From Acanthaster planci (Eukaryota > Echinodermata > Asteroidea > Valvatida > Acanthasteridae), in the NCBI RefSeq assembly GCF_001949145.1, contig NW_019091819.1:1-10306 (forward strand): DNA of 10,306 nucleotides, read 5' to 3'. The notes beneath the pieces were generated by a model. The model searched no databases, was not told where the DNA came from, and worked only from the letters and a program-made list of their open reading frames with translations. Positions 7,053-10,306 of this stretch are shown one piece after another (the first letter of the stretch is position 1; each line of letters begins with the position of its first letter). The position numbers and the translations under genes were made by a program.

Positions 7053-7484
7053 GTGAGTGTTCAAAATTTGATGTTTACCCCACATGTTCAAAAACTGAAA
7101 GAACTAGACCCCACTCATTGCTTCGAGAAAAATTACAAGTTAAGAACGGCTCTTCTATTTTTCTTTATTGGAATTCTTCACCAGTCTTATCAGTTTATGT
7201 AAATACAAAGCAGTTTATCGCACATTGTGAAATGATTACTTTGAGTTTTTCAGCATGAATATTCAAACAGTCAACTTCAAAAGTACCTTTAAATGTTAAA
7301 CACACATGTATCAAAGCTTAAAAAGTGTAAGACTTTTATTCACAAATCATTGTAACGTACGAAATTAAGTTCAGAAAGAATTTATGTTACACCTCCCAAT
7401 TACAAACTTTGGCAAATCTGTTAAAATGATCATGTGCTTGATTTAGACTGCCGAATATTAGAATGAGTTTTGATAGGAAATACA

Positions 7485-7751
7485 TTTCGGCTCATAATGG
7501 TAGAGTGGATTGAGTGTTCGTCTTTCTTGAGTGTTCGTCTTGTGGGAGATGGTATCATCAGATATGCGTTGGAGTGCAGATGACTACAGCTCAGGCTGCA
7601 GTAATGGTTTTCGAATGCCGCGCATGTGGTATCAAATAAGAGCCACATGACATGGAAGGTAAAGTGGACTCCAACTTAGGGTTATATGCGTGTGGTACAA
7701 ATATGAGCCACCCTGATATTCTAACCCCCCCAAACAAAACAAAACAAAAAA
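7485..7751 (+). mobile_element. Probable tRNA-derived SINE with CAAAA-type tail
   Basis: The left part resembles a tRNA: GGCTCATAATGGTAGAGTGG (A-box/D-arm-like, 7489-7508), then TTGAGTGTTCGTCTT (anticodon-arm-like), duplicated with a 17-bp period (7510-7524 and 7527-7541). GGTTTTCGAATGCCG (7606-7620) is B-box-like. The body holds an imperfect direct repeat, and the right end is CCCCCCC followed by AAACAAAACAAAACAAAAAA (7732-7751). A tRNA-like head, a body and an A-rich simple tail is the SINE layout; these are copied by LINE enzymes. No target-site duplication was found, so the exact ends are uncertain. Confidence 0.5.
7622..7715 (+). repeat. Imperfect 28-bp direct repeat in SINE body
   Basis: 7622-7650 and 7688-7715 share GC-TGTGGTA, CAAATA and GAGCCAC with few mismatches and one indel. 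The first copy also folds on itself (CATGTGG 7623-7629 with CCACATG 7643-7649). Confidence 0.65.
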
Positions 7752-8132
7752 TCTTAGATGTCATTCAGATGTGCATGCGAGATCTACATGTAACTTTTCA
7801 GGAGCCTATGCAGAAAGTAAGTTTTGGTTACCCCTTCGCAAATGAATTTGATATTTACAAACAGTACCATTTACCTGAAACCATGTTTCTCCAGCCTATT
7901 CGACTGTGGGGCGGCTCACTTCACTGATTTGAGTGAGCACATCCAGTTTTTCTGTAACCGCCTAACAGTAAAAATAGACAAAGATGGATTGAAAAGCAAA
8001 ATGACTTACCTTTTTCAAATTGATCTTATTTTAAATGATGATTAAGATAAGACTTGTTGCATTATTAGAGAAATCTTCACAGTTTAAATATTTATGTAAG
8101 TTGTATTAACGTGTAATGTGTGTGAAGAAGTA

Positions 8133-8148
8133 GTATGTATGTATGTAT
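8133..8148 (+). repeat. (GTAT)4 microsatellite
   Basis: Four perfect GTAT units are followed by TCAGTTTATTTCGACC. Read on the minus strand this is GGTCGAAATAAACTGA then ATAC repeats. That could be the 3' end of a minus-strand non-LTR retroelement, but there is no body to support it. Confidence 0.7.
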
Positions 8149-8796
8149 TCAGTTTATTTCGACCTGAAACTGTGCTGTTCAGTTAGGATTCTCTCCAAAA
8201 CTACTATTATTTAATCAATCAATAAGAAACCTCCATATCACTTTCCACATTTGTCATCTTTTTGCTATTTTCGTTGACAGTTCCTTCATGAGTGATGAAA
8301 ACATAAAAAAGATCTGTGGGAGCTCTCCTGAACAAAAACTGTGAACCAAAATCCGAGAGGTGGTTGTAATGTTTAACCATTAATATACATGTACAAGTTA
8401 TAATTAATAATAATATTGGAATAAGTAATAATTATATTGGAAATACATGTGGATGATTAAGGGAATTACAAAGATCATTGTACAGTCTTTACACATTTAC
8501 ATGGAAGTGTCTAAAGAAACACATAGATTGTTTTGGGAAAAATGGTCAAAGAGGCTTCAATGTACGGAAGCATAAATTAACCATCCATGTTAACCACTCC
8601 ACTGAGTTTGACTGGGCACCCCCCCACTCAATTTTGAGCACTACTCATGGCAACTCTGGTATCAAGTGCATTCCATGTTTTTGAAAATTTTCACCATTTG
8701 CATATCATGAATGATGAAAAGTCATACCTCTATTGGATATTCATGTACACAGGCATCACTGGGATTTTTCCCAGGGGCAGGGACACACCACTTGTT

Positions 8797-8932
8797 TTTT
8801 TCAGCTCGACTTCCCCTTGCTTAACCCCCCCTCCCTTACTTTCCCCTTAGTTTGTTTTTTTTTCCACGTCACAAATTCTTTTTCACTTATCTTTTGTTTT
8901 TTTTCTTTAATTTTTTAATTTTTTTTTAATTT
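8797..8932 (+). repeat. Pyrimidine-rich low-complexity tract
   Basis: A C/T-rich tract with C runs (8825-8831) passes into long T runs (8853-8861, 8897-8904, 8922-8929) with TTTAATTTTT repeats. It is simple-sequence DNA and explains the apparent open frames here. Confidence 0.8.
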
Positions 8933-9310
8933 TGAGGTTTTCCCCCATAGCGCCCCCGCGGGATACCCATGCTCATGCCTGTTATAATCATTTCATTATT
9001 GGTATTTGGTTCAGAGTTGCAGAGAAATTAAGAGATACACTGCAAGTGAACTTTGTGTTTGTGTGGATGAATCGTTTGCTGATTTCTGTGATGGGTTATG
9101 TTTGAATTCTGTATTTTAAGAGAGGCATTTTTCATTGAAATCAGTGTTTTCACCAAGTGTTATTAAATTCCATGTATAGGAGTTAATTTTACTTTGAAAG
9201 CAGTGTTAATTAGTGATTGTTTCTGTTTCAATGACAAATTAACTTAGTAACACGGTAATATGGATGGTCATTTAAGCTTCCGTATATTGGCTGCTTGAGC
9301 GGTATAGTAA

Positions 9311-9371
9311 AACTAGCCCCCCCCCCCGAGGTGATCCTCGGAGCATCCTATTTTCCCGAGGAAGGCTAGTT
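9311..9371. repeat. Foldback element with inner hairpin
   Basis: AACTAGCC (9311-9318) is the exact inverse of GGCTAGTT (9364-9371). Inside lie an 11-C run (9317-9327), the hairpin CCGAGG-TGAT-CCTCGG (9326-9341) and a third CCGAGG (9356-9361) that could compete for the same partner. The 61-bp unit could be a miniature foldback element or a regulatory or structural site. No target duplication was evident. Confidence 0.7.
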
Positions 9372-10306
9372 GTGTTCTCCACCCCAAGTGATATGAGTCT
9401 GCTAGGTTTAATGCATTATTATGTAAGGATCCAGATTGAGTGGCTGTGACAAATGTAAAATTTTGATTTGTAATGTCATGCCTTGTTCCACTTTATAAAC
9501 TGCAGTTTCATTTCATGTGTTGACTTTTAAGAGGGGGCGTATGTGTAATACAACTTTCTGTAGAGCAGCCTGTCACATTTCTTGTTTCAAGTCTAACATG
9601 ATCTTGCAGATGTCACAACCTTCCAATGTTTTCAGGTGCAGTTTGCAAACCGAAGATGATCCCAACACTTTTATTTTTTGTACTTTTCTCTCCATGTGTA
9701 AATTATGTTACAGTTACAAAATTGACCCTACGATTTTATGCTTTGTTTACATGTGCGTTTTGCTATTGGAATGTCCTTGATGGCGAAACCACTTTACTCT
9801 CCTAAGTTCTCTTAGGAAAGGGCACATACAACATTAGGTCTACCGTCTATTTTACCTTTCAACCCACATAGGTGTACCATCAACTTCCGCCCTTTTTAAG
9901 TCTAAACTAAATATTTAAAAATGTAACATTTTAACATGTAAAAGGCCCTTTTCGGTTTAGTTTTTTGCAGCCTGGCAGTGATTCAGTTGAATGCTGAAGT
10001 TTGACTTTTTTATAATAGTATAGATTGTCTTGCTGTTACATTTTCTTTGTTAGTATATGGCCTTTATGAAATTTTACAAAATGTAATGACAAGGGCAGTG
10101 TTTCAAATGTAAATACATGCAGAATACATTGATTAAAGAATTTGGAAAGGTAACTGTCCTGTTTCAAAAATGTTTATTCTTTCAAATTCAGCGAATGTAC
10201 ATGGATTTTATTCCAAATACTTCGATGCAGGGTGCCACTGGTATCATGGGATGTTGATACCATGCCAGGAATACACGCGTACAAGTACATGTATATGTAC
10301 AAGTTC
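9372..10306. other. AT-rich right flank without recognisable gene
   Basis: No coding signal on either strand. The open frame at 9517-9780 is Cys- and Phe-rich without a motif. TACATGTA occurs at 10286-10293, and there is one short inverted repeat near the end. It may be intergenic or intronic. Confidence 0.55.
10239..10262. repeat. 7-bp inverted repeat TGGTATC/GATACCA
   Basis: TGGTATC (10239-10245) pairs exactly with GATACCA (10256-10262) around a 10-nt loop. GGTATCA also appears at 7551-7557 and 8659-8665, so it may be shared with a dispersed repeat. On its own this is weak. Confidence 0.5.

Larger units (their letters stand above)
6461..7484. other. BEN 3' UTR and AT-rich flank
   Basis: Apart from the poly(A) candidate and the orphan exon candidate, I see no gene in this kilobase. 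Open frames at 6618-6842 and 6917-7258 have low-complexity or AT-driven composition and no recognised motif. TACATGTA occurs at 6961-6968. Confidence 0.55.
7752..9310. other. AT-rich stretch without recognisable gene
   Basis: Neither strand shows exon-like blocks with domain resemblance. The region contains TACATGTA copies (7785-7792, 8386-8393), a GTAT microsatellite and a long pyrimidine-rich tract. Short open frames at 7824-8045, 8478-8684 and 8647-8918 show no motif. Confidence 0.55.

Noticed and set aside
7487-7620. Functional tRNA gene
   Set aside because: A-box-like and B-box-like pieces are over 100 bp apart, there is a 17-bp duplication, and no acceptor stem could be paired; a SINE head fits better.
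7652-7927. Open frame across the SINE tail
   Set aside because: It crosses the C-run and CAAAA tail and shows no domain or exon boundary.
9517-9780. Cys/Phe-rich open frame, possible small secreted protein
   Set aside because: There is no clear start context or signal peptide, the composition follows the AT-rich background, and no splice-consistent partner exon was found.

Overview
The window looks like animal nuclear DNA. Short exons are separated by GT/AG introns and their phases match across the joins. The background is AT-rich, with simple repeats, short foldback sequences, and pieces of DNA transposons and a probable SINE. The palindrome TACATGTA occurs at least eight times. That motif, together with KDZ-type, hAT and BEN-domain sequences, suits a marine invertebrate. 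A lancelet is my guess, but nothing in the sequence settles the species.

All recognisable protein-coding signal is on the + strand in the left 6.5 kb. (1) 2-752: one exon-like stretch of a KDZ-transposase-associated protein, with a CxxC/CxxC zinc cluster. It is broken by a frameshift inside a 36-bp coding minisatellite and ends at a strong GTGAGT donor. (2) 1952-4433: a decayed hAT transposase of the BED-finger/ZBED-like kind in four exon-like blocks. The second catalytic Asp, the C..H motif and the dimerisation domain with its ERVFS motif are visible. It carries one frameshift, two in-frame stops and an apparently lost splice donor; the BED finger and first catalytic Asp are absent. (3) 4657-6460: the 3' part of a BEN-domain gene. 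Four exons encode a coiled coil, a Ser/Lys-rich linker and a full BEN domain ending at TAG. All three junctions keep phase, but the first visible exon has an in-frame TAG unless it starts at a later acceptor.

The remaining 3.8 kb (6461-10306) has no recognisable gene. It holds a probable poly(A) signal for the BEN gene, one orphan exon candidate (6995-7052), a probable tRNA-derived SINE with a CAAAA-type tail (about 7485-7751), a GTAT microsatellite, a pyrimidine-rich tract, and two foldback sequences (9311-9371 and 10239-10262). A tandem 79/89-bp repeat with nested palindromes lies in the gene-free stretch between the first two modules (1526-1691).

The three coding modules do not form a pathway. 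The region is best read as a host or domesticated BEN-domain gene beside, or hosting in an intron, two dead DNA-transposon genes. I found no wholly new system. The most useful leads are the BEN gene model, the repeat-linked frameshift in the KDZ exon and the nested-palindrome tandem repeat.
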